Assembly (NCBI RefSeq): GCF_001039355.2
Contig: NW_019775815.1
Location: forward strand, 110,994 to 139,003
Length of the DNA stretch: 28,010 nt
Reading direction: 5' to 3'
Source of the DNA: Lingula anatina
Taxonomy: Eukaryota > Brachiopoda > Lingulata > Lingulida > Lingulidae
In this document: piece by piece, positions 1 to 11,612 of the stretch
Numbering within the stretch: position 1 is the stretch's first letter
How the letters are laid out: each line of letters starts with the position of its first letter
Made by a program: the position numbers and the translations under genes
Notes under the pieces: model-generated
What the model was told of the DNA's origin: nothing
Seen by the model: only the letters and a program-made list of their open reading frames with translations
The model's database searches: none

Positions 1-44
1 CTTGTACGGACTTTAAGGAATATGAACTTCCTCACTTCAGCCAT
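1..44 (-). CDS. possible first coding codons of a minus-strand gene, cut by the window edge
   Basis: Reading the minus strand from 44 down to 1, an ATG in strong context (A at -3, G at +4) opens a frame that encodes MAEVRKFIFLKVRT and is still open at the edge. No stop or splice donor is reached within the window. The sequence upstream on that strand (45-110) is locally GC-richer, as a 5' leader might be. The peptide is basic and hydrophobic and I do not recognise a family. Fourteen codons without a stop is weak evidence on its own, so chance is the main alternative. The start was chosen only for its Kozak-like context. Confidence 0.17.
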   Translation of the reverse strand, partial: MAEVRKFIFLKVRT

Positions 45-1930
45 GTTTCTCTTACCACGGGCGAAAGGGGACTTTTTGGCGCCGAGGTGAATTAAAACCT
101 TGACATTGGTTGGAGACTACCGTTTCATAAAAAAACGAAATCTTAATGTCGCTGTGCATAAATACGATAAAGAAGTTCTAATATGTTCACACAGTCGAAG
201 CAATTTCTCAAAATGAATGAAGCATTTTCGGTCTGGGCGGCCCTGGAGGATTACCAGGGTTGAGTAGAATAGAAGTCATGAAGCCTTGAATACGGAGAAT
301 AGAAAGAGAATCACAATGATTGAAGTTAGCGGTTTACGCGGCAGTCGCCATTAGTTTTAACACGAGAATCCTATTTCCTCAATGGTCATCAATGGGGGCA
401 GAAAAGAAATAAACTTGACACAAATGAGGAAAAACTGTGCTCTATCCCAATCTCTTTTAGATTAAGTTAATAGGGATTAGTGCCGGTGTGCTTTATTATC
501 TGATGAACGTATAATAATGTCTGAGAGAATGATTATGGGATAACGTAAAGATAAAAGAGAAAAGAGAAATGCTCGAAAAATCTCCCAAAAAGCCCATGTT
601 ATATAAAATCAACTATATATTACTCCGTTTTTATTGTAAATAACAAAAAAATGCAATCTTTCTGTTTGAAGTATGCTGACGTAGGTACAGGTACGTATAC
701 ATCGCTCACGTATTCTAACATCAAGCTTTTTTCTCTTCTTCTACTACGAGCACAAAAGGGCAAATAATGCCCGATTTATTGAGGACGATATACACTTCGA
801 GGTCATCCTGCTTGTCACTCTCAGTACCAAAATCACGCATTTAGCCAAGTCTCTAATGACATTTAACATAACTGTACGTTCATTCCAAGAAGCCAGGAAC
901 GCCAAAGCGTGTTGTAAAATAATCGACTTAAAGGCTCTCGCTCAATCCGTGCTTAATTTGCCTCTGGGGTTCTGAGTGTCCTGGTTTCTCTAATGTCACT
1001 GTAAACGGTGTCTTTACAATATCCCAATGTCACATGGTGTCCTCTTAGTGTCCTTGGCATTATTAGAGATATCTTATACATCGCAGTGGACTTCAATAAG
1101 GCTGTTAGCGCCTAAAAGCCCGTGTTTGCGGTTGCATACGGCGATACGTTGGAAATCCTAGAGACCAGTTCACATCAAAAACAGCTTAAACACGCTGTAG
1201 AATTGCCTGTAGCGTCAATGTGTGACTATAAATAATCGGACAAACAGGTATGCCATGGTACATGTGCTTTCAGAATCTTTACTCCACATTACAAATGTGA
1301 TCAGACCCGTTCGTACCGAAACTAGGTTTCATTTATTCCCGAAGTGAACAGGAACTCCCGTCATCTAAAGCTTTGTATTTTGTACTTGGCGTTCGATAAA
1401 CTTATATCTGTGTTTCTCGAAACCGCTCTAGCAGTTCATCTGTTTCTTGTGTTTGAAAGAAGTATTACGTTCTGCCCACGTCTTACCGTTATGTGAGATG
1501 TGAATACGATCCTTTCTTGAGAACAGTTGGGCACAAATCTGATGTTTATGCAGTTCGATGTAAACCGATTCCATGGTAAGAAACTTTCATTTATATTTAC
1601 GAGATGTCCGTATGGCACCACCAGAGAGTTAAGCATGCTATCATGAAAATTAAAACACACATGTGCGCTACTTGAAAGTGCATTGTAGGAGGTTTCAGAA
1701 TTATTTTAATAACCGAATCAGCGTATTTTAGTAAAATGCGCGAAAAACCTTGATTTAAACTTAGAAGAAATACCGATGGCTAGCACATTTTAAAACATGT
1801 CTTTGCCATAACACAAGAAGTGAGTTCATTTTGATTTCATTTACTGTTTCTGAAAACTTTTGAAATTCAATTTTGATTCAATTCGATTTTTATAGATACA
1901 TGCAATGCGTTTTCATTCCAAATTCTTCTC
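45..1930. other. non-coding DNA without recognisable genes
   Basis: No open frame here resembles a known protein; the longest (1436-1660, minus) is 74 codons with no recognisable motif. A small perfect hairpin, CCCTGG/CCAGGG with a 7-nt loop, lies at 241-259. Several GTGTC words cluster at 976-1050 without forming a clear tandem repeat. I see no transposon ends. Confidence 0.6.
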
Positions 1931-4795
1931 CTGCAATACATGTACCAGTAGTGTGCTTTCAAATATAGCAACGTTTGTATTTCGAAAAAGATTCTGCAAA
2001 ACAATTGAAGTGATTGAAACAGAGAATTGTAATAACCGAAATGTATGGTAATTTAAAGATTTTATTATATTGAATAGTTCAATATTTTCTTTGAAAGCAA
2101 ACATTTGTGGCTGTTAATTGTATAATCAAGGCTTTCCAACCTAAGTGTTGATATTTTCCGACATTAAAGGAATCCAAGGCAATAAATCGAACTGCAGTAC
2201 ATGTATGTTTTTATATATATATAGATGAGCAAACACCACAGAATGATATTACAGCAACTGTTATCTAAGTTTTGATGTTTTGCCCTTTCTCTGCCTTTGG
2301 CGACCAGGATATGCAATTGCAATACCGGTGACTAATCCACATTTACTGATTTTTTTCAATATGGACGTCTTATTTGATTATGTCATTTTGTAGCTATCTC
2401 CCATTCTTTATAACTCCTAACAGTAAAACAATATTACGTCTTTCAAAAAGACGACCAATTTCCTCTGAATTGAATCAAATATATTGGATAACCATCCAGA
2501 AATATGTGATCCGCAGTTTTACGTAATGATAATTCCAGACAATTACTTTCGCTATTTACTTCAGGAGTGTCAAATTGATTGCACAAAGATTATCCATTTA
2601 TTCCTTAAAGGTTGTCTATCTTCATCTTGCTAACAATGAAAGCAGGAAAGAAACCTTGAAACGATAGTCCTGATTTATGGGATCTCTTTACTACGTTTTG
2701 TATGGCAAACTATTGGGATTAGAAACGCAGCATATCACATACATTCTGCCTTTGATAGATTTATTGACCTTATTTACAATGGATATGATTTGTAGCACAA
2801 ATTTTAATTTTTTTCATACATGATTTATGCTTTATATGTGGGATCAACAGAAAAAAGAAGCCGGTGAGAATTTTGTATTCTACTGGTATACGCTCCAAGG
2901 AACTACATGAATCTGGTCTGAAGGTGAAGTCAAAAACATCCAAGGAGCCTTTATTCATTTCAAATTACCAGACAAGGCGAAAATCTTTTGATAAACGAGA
3001 GAGTTCGGAAATCTACATGTGCTTTTGACAGCTACGTTACACCTGCTTGCCCGGTCAGCTCCCACTAAATGGCCGCCCCTGGCTCCAGTGTTAAATCAAT
3101 TTCTATCTTTTTCTATCAACCATATCATTATTACTTTCTAAGAACTGCCAAGATCCAAAACGAAGTTCAATTCTAAAGGTAGACGATACAAGATGTCCAT
3201 GTTTGCATAGTTATCTAGTGCGGACAAAGGTAATCATCCCCTAACGTTATTACGGAAGGCAAGGAGAAGTGATTTGCAAACAATCTCCGGTATGTTCATT
3301 ACGTCGTCAAGGGTGCGTTCAGACACAGACATTGACCCAGATTGGCTTAGGTGAAAACAGTCATCGAAGGACTACATTAGTCTATCAGTGATTGTGCAGT
3401 CTAGACAGGACAGATCTTCCTGCCAGAGAGACACCCATTTAGCTTTAATGTTCCTGGTATAACTACTGAAAACCACAGTAAAACCAGCGCGTGGCTCTTA
3501 TACGTACCACATAGTCTGGAATTCTGCACATCTCAAAGGCACAATTGAAAAGAATGGCCAGTTACTTTGATACATTGCAGCTGTTACCAAGTTTGTCAAG
3601 GTTCTTAGGTCAGCGGCCATATTGGTTTTGCATATTTCTTTAGATTAGCTTGGTGAATGCATGGGCCTGTAGTATTAAAATAATTAAACCACTAGTTATG
3701 ATTTCGATACGTCCACTTCGCCAGGTAAACCAAATTGTTACTTTCTTTGCCTTATGTGCATAGCATAACATTAAACCTCAATGTTTGTCTGCCAAATGGT
3801 GTTGAACGTATTTCAGAACGCACAAAGAAGAAAGAAGATATTCAAAGACCAGATGGTCAATGACATAGTATTAGAAATATTAATCGCGAAGCTTATTACC
3901 AATGTTTGAAAGATAGTATTCCATGTGCTGCGGTAACCAGACAAAGCTTGCTAGCTACCATACTCATACCCTTCTGTGTGTCGTTGTTGAGAAAGCGTCA
4001 CCTGGACATAAAATTGACAACCAAATATCTGATGTGGGAGCAAACAAAATCTATGATTTTGATTCCAATAAAGGGAAACAACATATGCGTGAACTTTAAT
4101 GAATTGTATGCCCTGTGACACACATATCTTGTTGAACGTGGAAAATAGTGTAGGAACTAAACATGAGTTATATTTATAGGCACCACATTACCAGGCGGAA
4201 ACGAACACAGATTGACAATTTGAATTCGAAACAAACTCCATTGGTTCTTCATTACCTGTGTTCTTTACCATATTTAAGGGACAACTGTTACATTAAGCTG
4301 ATCATCTATAAGTTATCTTTAAAACGAACATTGCTTCCTGTAAATGCACTCTTTTTTGCGAATGTGGTGCTTGTTTCACCTTTTCAGTTTAGAGGTTTTA
4401 AATACTTCAATGGTGCAATGTCTCATCGGTGCAATGTATAGCAAAGAAGCTTTCCATCTGGTGCTAGTCTCATTTAGTGTACTTTTCGCTAGGTTGCACT
4501 CACCTTATTTTTTAGTTAGAGTTCAAATGCCTGCAAGTGCATTCACTGCATTTTATCATAGATTTAATTTGATTGCTTTGAGAACGTCAATTATCCATTC
4601 AATTAAATTTTGCAAGTTCGAACACATAAAAGTGGAGTGCATTGTTCAATTACTTTGAAGCCATTCGTCTTGATTTTGTTTCTGTATCCTTTTAGATATC
4701 TTGTTTGATGTAACGATAGTATATTAAGATGGAAGCCCAAATGTCCAATAGATAGATTGCCAATCAATTATTTGTGAGGACAATGGCCGACTGGT
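1931..4795. other. AT-rich non-coding DNA
   Basis: This stretch holds two TACATGTA octamers (1937-1944 and 2198-2205) and a short (TA)6 run at 2212-2223. Open frames reach 104 codons (4344-4658, plus), but their composition simply follows the AT-rich background. I find no domain, signal-peptide or splice-pair support for any of them. A slightly GC-richer patch at 3045-3095 has no start codon in its open frame. Confidence 0.6.
2212..2223. repeat. (TA)6 simple repeat
   Basis: Six uninterrupted TA units directly follow a T-run. It is a short microsatellite with no sign of function. Confidence 0.8.
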
Positions 4796-4866
4796 CAAAT
4801 GAGTGGCGCAATGGTAGTAGCATGTTTTCCTTACTTGTAATCCCCTGTGTTTTTCACATTCCCTAG
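4796..4866 (+). repeat. tRNA-like Pol III promoter fragment, possible SINE head
   Basis: TGGCGCAATGG at 4804-4814 matches the eukaryotic tRNA A-box consensus (TRGYNNARNNGG core) at every fixed position, in a D-arm-like setting (GTGGCGCAATGGTAGTAGC). A weak B-box-like string, TTTTTCACATTCCC, sits at 4850-4863, about 46 bases downstream, which is a normal spacing. I could not fold acceptor or anticodon stems, so this is not an intact tRNA gene. A decayed tRNA-derived SINE head is the better reading, and the LINE remnant about 100 bp downstream would fit a SINE/LINE-rich patch. A chance A-box match remains possible. Confidence 0.25.
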
Positions 4867-4961
4867 TATGGTCAACCCCATTGTTTTGTCATATATATTC
4901 TGTGTCGGATGAAAATGAGTGAAGCATTTGCCTAAAGTTATCATATTTCTTATCGTGCTAA

Positions 4962-5183
4962 GTGAAACGCCAAAAACAAACCATTTGGTTAAGTTCGAGA
5001 CTCAATCGAGACAGTGAACTCCCTTTACGAAGTATGTTATCCTGTCCTGAATCCTACATGGAGGTAGCCACCAATAACACTATTCCTGTCACCTGCAGGA
5101 GGAATACTTTTATCTCTTTCTTTTCAAAGATATTAGTGTTATGGAATAGCCTCAGTTGTTCTTTGTTTCGGAATTATCCATAA
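4962..5183 (+). pseudogene. decayed C-terminal tail of a LINE (CR1/jockey-type) reverse transcriptase
   Basis: The 73-codon open frame ends with the residues RRNTFISFFSKILVLWNSL. This fits the conserved tail of CR1/jockey-type non-LTR retrotransposon ORF2 proteins, where an Arg/Thr-rich stretch is followed by S-F-F-P-R-x-x-x-L-W-N-S-L-P just before the end. Here the usual Pro-Arg is Ser-Lys, and the residue after WNSL is Ser instead of Pro, which suggests decay. No catalytic palm motif is visible upstream in any frame, and the frame opens with GTG after a stop. It therefore looks like a strongly 5'-truncated copy, which is typical of LINE insertions. No 3' poly-A or microsatellite tail is evident. 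The family assignment rests on one motif and is tentative. Confidence 0.45.
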
Positions 5184-8100
5184 GCTGGCGCTCGAATATA
5201 TATATAATCAGAGTATGCAAAGCTAAAGTCAGCCGTGATATTTACCTAGATAAATAACATGTATTTACATCTTTTCACACCTTATTGTTTAGCGACGCCT
5301 TTTTTTGCAGAAAATTTAGTTGAGGATGTCTTTCCCGCATTAATTACGAAGATGTGACTATACCGAGTGCGATAATTTTGTGTGTGAGGTAGGGAGACAT
5401 GCAAATTTATGAATATTTTAAATCTAATTTCATTACCAACCTTATATTTAATACTAAAGGGGGGAAACTTAGATGCTTGGTATATTCGGTAATTATTTTT
5501 GGGAATTTCTTGACTTCATTTATCCTGTTTAGAAACGTAGAGCTACTTCACATCCATCCGTTAATCCAATCGACCTTCCTATAAAAAAAGTCACTCTTCA
5601 CATTGTTAAGCATCTGATCTGATCTCAACTTGTAGTATCGGTCTTCTGTTTTTTTGGAATTACTAGCAGAAAATAACGAACGGCGTCTTAGACATCATCC
5701 CTTCGGGAAAGATTTAAAACATTAATTTCGACCTCAAGATCAATCCGTAAGGATAAAAACATGACACTGAGAGTGGGAACGAGATTGATCGAGTGTCCAT
5801 TGTGGTTAAAAGTAATCAAAACATGGCCTCGTTATTAAAATGACTTGGTAATAATTAATACTGGCGTTTGTATTACTGATAGTAGCGAAAAATCAAGATG
5901 AAACGATTTTCTCGTCAAACGGGAATGGCACTCATTTCACACATTTTAATCAAATAGATGAATATGGCGAATAAATGTACAAATTAATAGTTGAATAAAT
6001 GAACGCGTGTAAAAAGATCACATTAATTATACTTCTATGTGGAATAGCACGTAAAGTGAATAAAGGAATAGATCGACCAAAAGACAAAGAATGATAAGTT
6101 TTCCAATAAATGATAAATTAGAGAAGGATTTTTCTCAGCATGGCAACAGCACATTTAACAATCTGAATCTTTTGAAACATTCTTCTCTTGTGAAACATTC
6201 TTACGGACGTGGGCGCTTTGCGTTAGGCAGTCAATTTTTTCATAATTGAATTTCTTCTATTTGTGACAACATATCAGATTCTCCTTCTATGTATTTTTCG
6301 AGTGTTGGCTACTTTTAAAATAGCATCACGTTGCTCGATTGGCGGTCGTATGTTGTTTTACCTTCAGTCTTTCTATATAAATTCTGAATCCAGCATTATA
6401 CTGTTAGGTCGATATTGTTTCCTCAAACACAAAAGCCCATGTATTTTTATACTCTTTTAGATTTATTTATTTACTTATTTTTGCATTATGTCTTAAAATT
6501 CTAATTGATAAGGCAGTCTTTTAAGTATAAAACGCATAAGAGAATGTTGGCCACTGCTATGTCAACGTGAGTCTCTTTACATGACGACGAAATGATAAGA
6601 TAACACTCCAGAGAAGCATCTGAAACGGACTGGTCTTATTTGAATCGATGAGCTCTATAAGTTGTACATTGCCTGCGTCAGATGACTAGACGATACAACT
6701 GTAGACATTTGTCTCCGTTCGCCTAAGTTATCAGATTACGCTGTAGACTACTGTCAGTAGTGATAAAAACGAGTTTGAATACAGTCGCTAACTGCTCTTC
6801 TAAGCGCTCAACTTTTCAACATGGTATTGCTGTAAGTATACAGTACCATCTCTCTTTAATGTGTTGATAGGACCATTGCACAGAATAGTGACTCTCAGAA
6901 TCAAGTCAGTGACGTCACATTTTGTGTATTAAGATAATTCTGACTCGTTTAATATGTTTTGATGTTTTATACTATTTAGAACCCTCCAATATAAAAAGTA
7001 GGAATTGAAAAGTGACATGAAACAGTAATGGCAATAAGACAAAATAATGTACCACTGAGGTGACTCGTTTATTTTAACCCATAAAATATACCATTTTGCT
7101 GCACATTTAGTCATTTAAGAATCACAAAGTATCTTGTTTCCGTGTCCTTAACTTCTTAGAAATATCTACGGCTGCTAGTTCACCGTAACAACCGGGAATA
7201 AGCGAACGGAAAATGCAGCCACCTGGAACAATCGTAGATTGTCGGACAGGACCAGGTCAACCGTGAAAAGTCGCCGAGTTCGTCTTTTGCAGTTCATTTC
7301 ACAGCGTACTTTTGTGCTGACTTGGTGCTGACTTAGTTTACACTGGGTCTTTAAAGAATGGCACTTCACCAAGAGAAGCGGAAAAGGGCAGAAGACACTG
7401 TGCCTACAAAGGTTTCAGTACGATACAGTACTGAGTTTCAGAGCTTTAATCGGGTCGCGGTGCGTAAAGCCGGTGCACTCAAATTATCTTTTAGCTGAGC
7501 TAGTTGTTGTCTTGAGATTTGCTAACGACTACGACATGTAGTCGATCTAGGGAGTTCGTGCCAATAAAAAAGCACGAAATGTTGCACATAACGTAACACC
7601 CATCCATCTTATGCACATAGAGGTTCTTTAATTGAATAAAACCAGTACCTCAGTTCAAAGTTTAAAGCGTGTGTCGGATATGGTCTTTTAAAAAAAGAAG
7701 TCTACTTACACCACAGGCAGAGGTTTGGATGTTTCTGAATATGTAAGGAATACTCGGATAAACGCACGTTATATAAAAAGTTCATCTTACGAAGCCAAAG
7801 AAAATTTAATCTTAAGTACGGCATACATGTAAGTGACGATGTACTTAATTGACTATTTTCATTGAATGACATTTAAAAGAAGTAAATGGTACTTATCTTT
7901 AGGTCAGTTAGCCTGGTCAAATGCAACACGCATCTAAAACGAATTAAACTGTCACCTGAAATATATCATTACGTGGCCCAATTTGAGATCTTGGTTCCAT
8001 TTTCTCATTCGAGTATCAGTCTTAGTGACCACGCTGATCGATATACAATATCTTTAACAGGTATATTGTGCATTGGTGACATTCCGACTTGTTCATTTAC

Positions 8101-9238
8101 AAAGATGCATTTGTTTTTCGGCCACACCTCAGTAATATTAATTGGGTGTAGATAGCAGTTCGGTTTTGCTGCAAATGAAATCCCCAAAATTTGTGCAGTT
8201 TTTGGCAAAGGTGTGAAGAACAATCTTGTGTCACGGACTTTAGATATCTTTTAAACTGATGCAAGACGGTCATGTTTACAAAAGACCGTTAAAAATTGTT
8301 GTACATGTGTCTAAAATGATTGCGTTAAAAGGTCGCCTCGCCACCTTTTAGCACTTATGCAGTTTCTGTTTGCTGTTGAAGATTTCTGAGACGAGACCTG
8401 GTAGTGAAAAACATCAAAAATACTGAAAAAAAACCTTTACATTAAACCACTTTTGTGGCCTTATCAGCAAAGTGATTACACTGGACAAATTATGTCCACG
8501 GATATAACAATTGGTAAGATAATAACGACTACATGTAGTTTAGCCTACGTTTATCTAACAGTGTGAATATAACATTGAAATCAACACAATTAAGAAAAAA
8601 CTGATGTCTTCATGCTGTTATAATTGGTTAAGTCACCTTAACTAATTTGTTACGACTTTTGTGATATATGTTAACCCACAAAACACAGTCAACAGCCCAG
8701 TGCATGATTGATGACGCACTAAACCACCTTTTGGGGTTTAGGAAAACGGATCATTTAGCTTCCGGGATTTACGCCTTTTCCAGATACACAGCACGCTAAT
8801 ATTATATCAAATGAAAAACGCATTTAGGTGTAATTTGATTTCGAATGTCTCATAATGGTTGTTTACAAACTTCGGAAGACTGACGTTCGACATTCTTGTT
8901 TATTATTACGGTTTACTTAAGTGCGTGCCCTAATAAAATGTACGGGTTATAGAAGCAGTCAAACTTGCTTTCGAAACAATCATGTTTCACAATAATAACC
9001 ACTTTATTACTTTATAGCCACTTAAAAGTGTCTCTTATTCCATTACTGCTCAGACAGAAACTTCCCCAATAATGGTAAACGATGTCCAAGCATGACACAC
9101 CAAAAAACCTTGAACGAGAACCTGATGGCAGAATCATCAATTTCTAATCCAGAACACTTGTAGTGTTTTATTGCGATTAAAGTGAGAGTGACGTATTTGA
9201 TGGAGCAACGGCCGAAGGGGCAAAAAGGACGCTTTGAG
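5184..9238. other. 4-kb non-coding stretch with small hairpins only
   Basis: I see no gene or mobile-element ends here. Open frames are at most 89 codons, and 7886-8155 (plus) and 8005-8223 (minus) lie on opposite strands of the same DNA. Small features are an AT run near 5197-5206, a 12-bp direct repeat TGAAACATTCTT at 6173-6184 and 6191-6202, TACATGTA at 7824-7831 and 8530-8537, a hairpin at 8324-8352, GTTAAG/CTTAAC at about 8628-8643, and CTAAACC/GGTTTAG at 8719-8725 and 8735-8741. Confidence 0.55.
8324..8352. repeat. 10-bp stem hairpin with CG-rich loop
   Basis: TAAAAGGT (8326-8333) and ACCTTTTA (8343-8350) are perfect inverted copies around a 9-nt loop. A G-T wobble and one further G-C pair extend the stem to 10 bp. 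No poly-T tract or promoter lies close enough to suggest a defined small RNA gene. Confidence 0.5.
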
Positions 9239-9303
9239 GTATATATAGTTGACTGCTTTAAAAGCTTTGGAAAGCAATCTGCACAATGGATCATCAGGTA
9301 AGT
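9239..9303 (+). promoter_or_regulatory. candidate TATA promoter with short first coding exon and splice donor
   Basis: TATATATA at 9240-9247 lies 46 bases before an ATG (9286-9288). Only four codons (Met-Asp-His-Gln) follow before a consensus donor, CAG|GTAAGT, with the intron starting at 9298. If transcription starts about 30 bases after the TATA box, the leader would be about 15 nt. A possible internal exon lies at 9767-9843, between an AG with a poor pyrimidine tract and ACG|GTAAGT. In phase 0 it continues as TERVRWTAELYRQHQQA and then stops at 9818-9820. The arrangement is suggestive, but each element is short and could be chance. The start codon, donor and possible second exon all recur in the copy after the N; the TATA box does not. 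Confidence 0.22.
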
Positions 9304-10428
9304 TATTTCATTTTGAAAGCATAAATGTCAGAACCGCGAAAGAAAAGACCAATAATGCTCGGATTCAAATGCATTGTTTTTATTAGATCGGTTTCTGACT
9401 GGTTCTGCTCTATGGTATCTCGCGGGTTTCCATGACAATAGAAAAGTACATCAATATATATAAAGTGGAGCGCACGATTCCTGACCTTATTTGACACACC
9501 TACAGACTAATTCAGAAGCAATTGGGATGGGTTCTCAGACAAATGTATAGACACATTTGAATCAAGAGACGTTTAAACATATCGTTCTTTCTGTTGAGAT
9601 ACTCAGTCACTGTGTTCGCGAATGTAGCAGATACGTGTCAAACAGCTTGACCCTAGAAAAGATCAATTGACCCCATAAGTATAAACGGAATTAGAATTAA
9701 GGACATGATTCAAGTTCTAAAGTATCCGTGGCTTGCACATTTTGAAAAGCATTAGCAAGACAACAGACCGAAAGAGTACGTTGGACTGCCGAATTATACC
9801 GACAGCACCAACAGGCATGAAAGTTATTTAAAACCTCGAAACGGTAAGTCTTGTGTTTTTTTGATAACATTTTATCAAAAGTGTTTTACAAATGACACGT
9901 GTCTATATCTATAATGTTAAAAAGAAACACATTTGTTTGCTCTATGTAATATAGCTAGTTAAACTATTAAGAATATGACTTGAAAAAGCAGGCAAGTACT
10001 AGACCAAAATTCGACATGGCAGTAACAGTTAAGTTACTTAATTGTTGTAGTTATAACTCAAGGTCAGATCTTCTAATCAACTTTTTCAATTCGCCAAACT
10101 ATAATTCTGGTAACGGTGGGAGGGGCAGGATTAAAATGACCTCTTAACAGGAATTGGTTTTTTTCGTCGCTAAAGTAATCCTCTTAGAACTATTGGTTGG
10201 TACCTTGTGGCACATCAACAAGCAACTCATTCGTATAAATTAAAACTCTAGTGGCGTCAAAGATGCCCCTACTCTCTGTTGTCTGAAATAGGTAACATTT
10301 TTTCCTGCAAGGAAAATAAATCAATTTGATCAGTATTAAAGAGACGGATATTGTCAAACTTAATTAATAATGTCCCTGAATAGTCTCTGTTAAAAAGAAA
10401 TTGGTGAAAGTAAAATGTCGATTCTCTC
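9246..10428. repeat. first copy of an apparently identical 1183-bp tandem duplication (end of left contig)
   Basis: Every base I compared with 10430-11612 is identical at an offset of 1184. The copy stops exactly at the base before the N. It begins inside the TATATATA tract and ends with ATTCTCTC. The content is AT-rich and contains the candidate first exon, the possible second exon and no convincing gene. The 64-codon minus frame at 9303-9497 is repeated unchanged at 10487-10681, as expected for a copy. Confidence 0.93.
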
Positions 10429-10429
10429 N
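10429..10429. other. single N marking a contig join
   Basis: This is the only ambiguous base in the window. It separates two apparently identical 1183-bp blocks. The left block is the end of the sequence before it and the right block is the start of the sequence after it. Confidence 0.95.
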
Positions 10430-11612
10430 TAGTTGACTGCTTTAAAAGCTTTGGAAAGCAATCTGCACAATGGATCATCAGGTAAGTTATTTCATTTTGA
10501 AAGCATAAATGTCAGAACCGCGAAAGAAAAGACCAATAATGCTCGGATTCAAATGCATTGTTTTTATTAGATCGGTTTCTGACTGGTTCTGCTCTATGGT
10601 ATCTCGCGGGTTTCCATGACAATAGAAAAGTACATCAATATATATAAAGTGGAGCGCACGATTCCTGACCTTATTTGACACACCTACAGACTAATTCAGA
10701 AGCAATTGGGATGGGTTCTCAGACAAATGTATAGACACATTTGAATCAAGAGACGTTTAAACATATCGTTCTTTCTGTTGAGATACTCAGTCACTGTGTT
10801 CGCGAATGTAGCAGATACGTGTCAAACAGCTTGACCCTAGAAAAGATCAATTGACCCCATAAGTATAAACGGAATTAGAATTAAGGACATGATTCAAGTT
10901 CTAAAGTATCCGTGGCTTGCACATTTTGAAAAGCATTAGCAAGACAACAGACCGAAAGAGTACGTTGGACTGCCGAATTATACCGACAGCACCAACAGGC
11001 ATGAAAGTTATTTAAAACCTCGAAACGGTAAGTCTTGTGTTTTTTTGATAACATTTTATCAAAAGTGTTTTACAAATGACACGTGTCTATATCTATAATG
11101 TTAAAAAGAAACACATTTGTTTGCTCTATGTAATATAGCTAGTTAAACTATTAAGAATATGACTTGAAAAAGCAGGCAAGTACTAGACCAAAATTCGACA
11201 TGGCAGTAACAGTTAAGTTACTTAATTGTTGTAGTTATAACTCAAGGTCAGATCTTCTAATCAACTTTTTCAATTCGCCAAACTATAATTCTGGTAACGG
11301 TGGGAGGGGCAGGATTAAAATGACCTCTTAACAGGAATTGGTTTTTTTCGTCGCTAAAGTAATCCTCTTAGAACTATTGGTTGGTACCTTGTGGCACATC
11401 AACAAGCAACTCATTCGTATAAATTAAAACTCTAGTGGCGTCAAAGATGCCCCTACTCTCTGTTGTCTGAAATAGGTAACATTTTTTCCTGCAAGGAAAA
11501 TAAATCAATTTGATCAGTATTAAAGAGACGGATATTGTCAAACTTAATTAATAATGTCCCTGAATAGTCTCTGTTAAAAAGAAATTGGTGAAAGTAAAAT
11601 GTCGATTCTCTC
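10430..11612. repeat. second copy of the 1183-bp duplication (start of right contig)
   Basis: This copy starts with TAGTTGACTGC directly after the N and runs to ATTCTCTC, where copy 1 stops. Beyond that, unique sequence (CATTTTC...) continues. It lacks the upstream half of the TATA tract because it begins inside it. I saw no base difference from copy 1, which does not fit an old duplication. An unmerged contig overlap explains it best; a very recent real tandem duplication is the alternative. Confidence 0.93.

Noticed and set aside
259-271. GTTGAGTAGAATA shared with 14435-14447
   Set aside because: A shared 13-mer between distant sites is expected by chance several times in a window of this size, and the flanks differ.
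499-530. CTGATGA considered as another hammerhead core
   Set aside because: No stem II and no GAAA follow. The same is true for CTGATGA near 12743 and 19083 and the inverted copy near 16362.
8005-8223. 72-codon minus frame with an acceptor-like TTTGCAG inside and cysteine-containing peptide
   Set aside because: There is no matching donor, no recognisable family, and an 89-codon plus-strand frame covers the same DNA.
9303-9497. Identical 64-codon proteins at 9303-9497 and 10487-10681, suggesting a duplicated gene
   Set aside because: They are the same bases seen twice because of the duplicated 1183-bp block around the N, and the frame has no recognisable motif.
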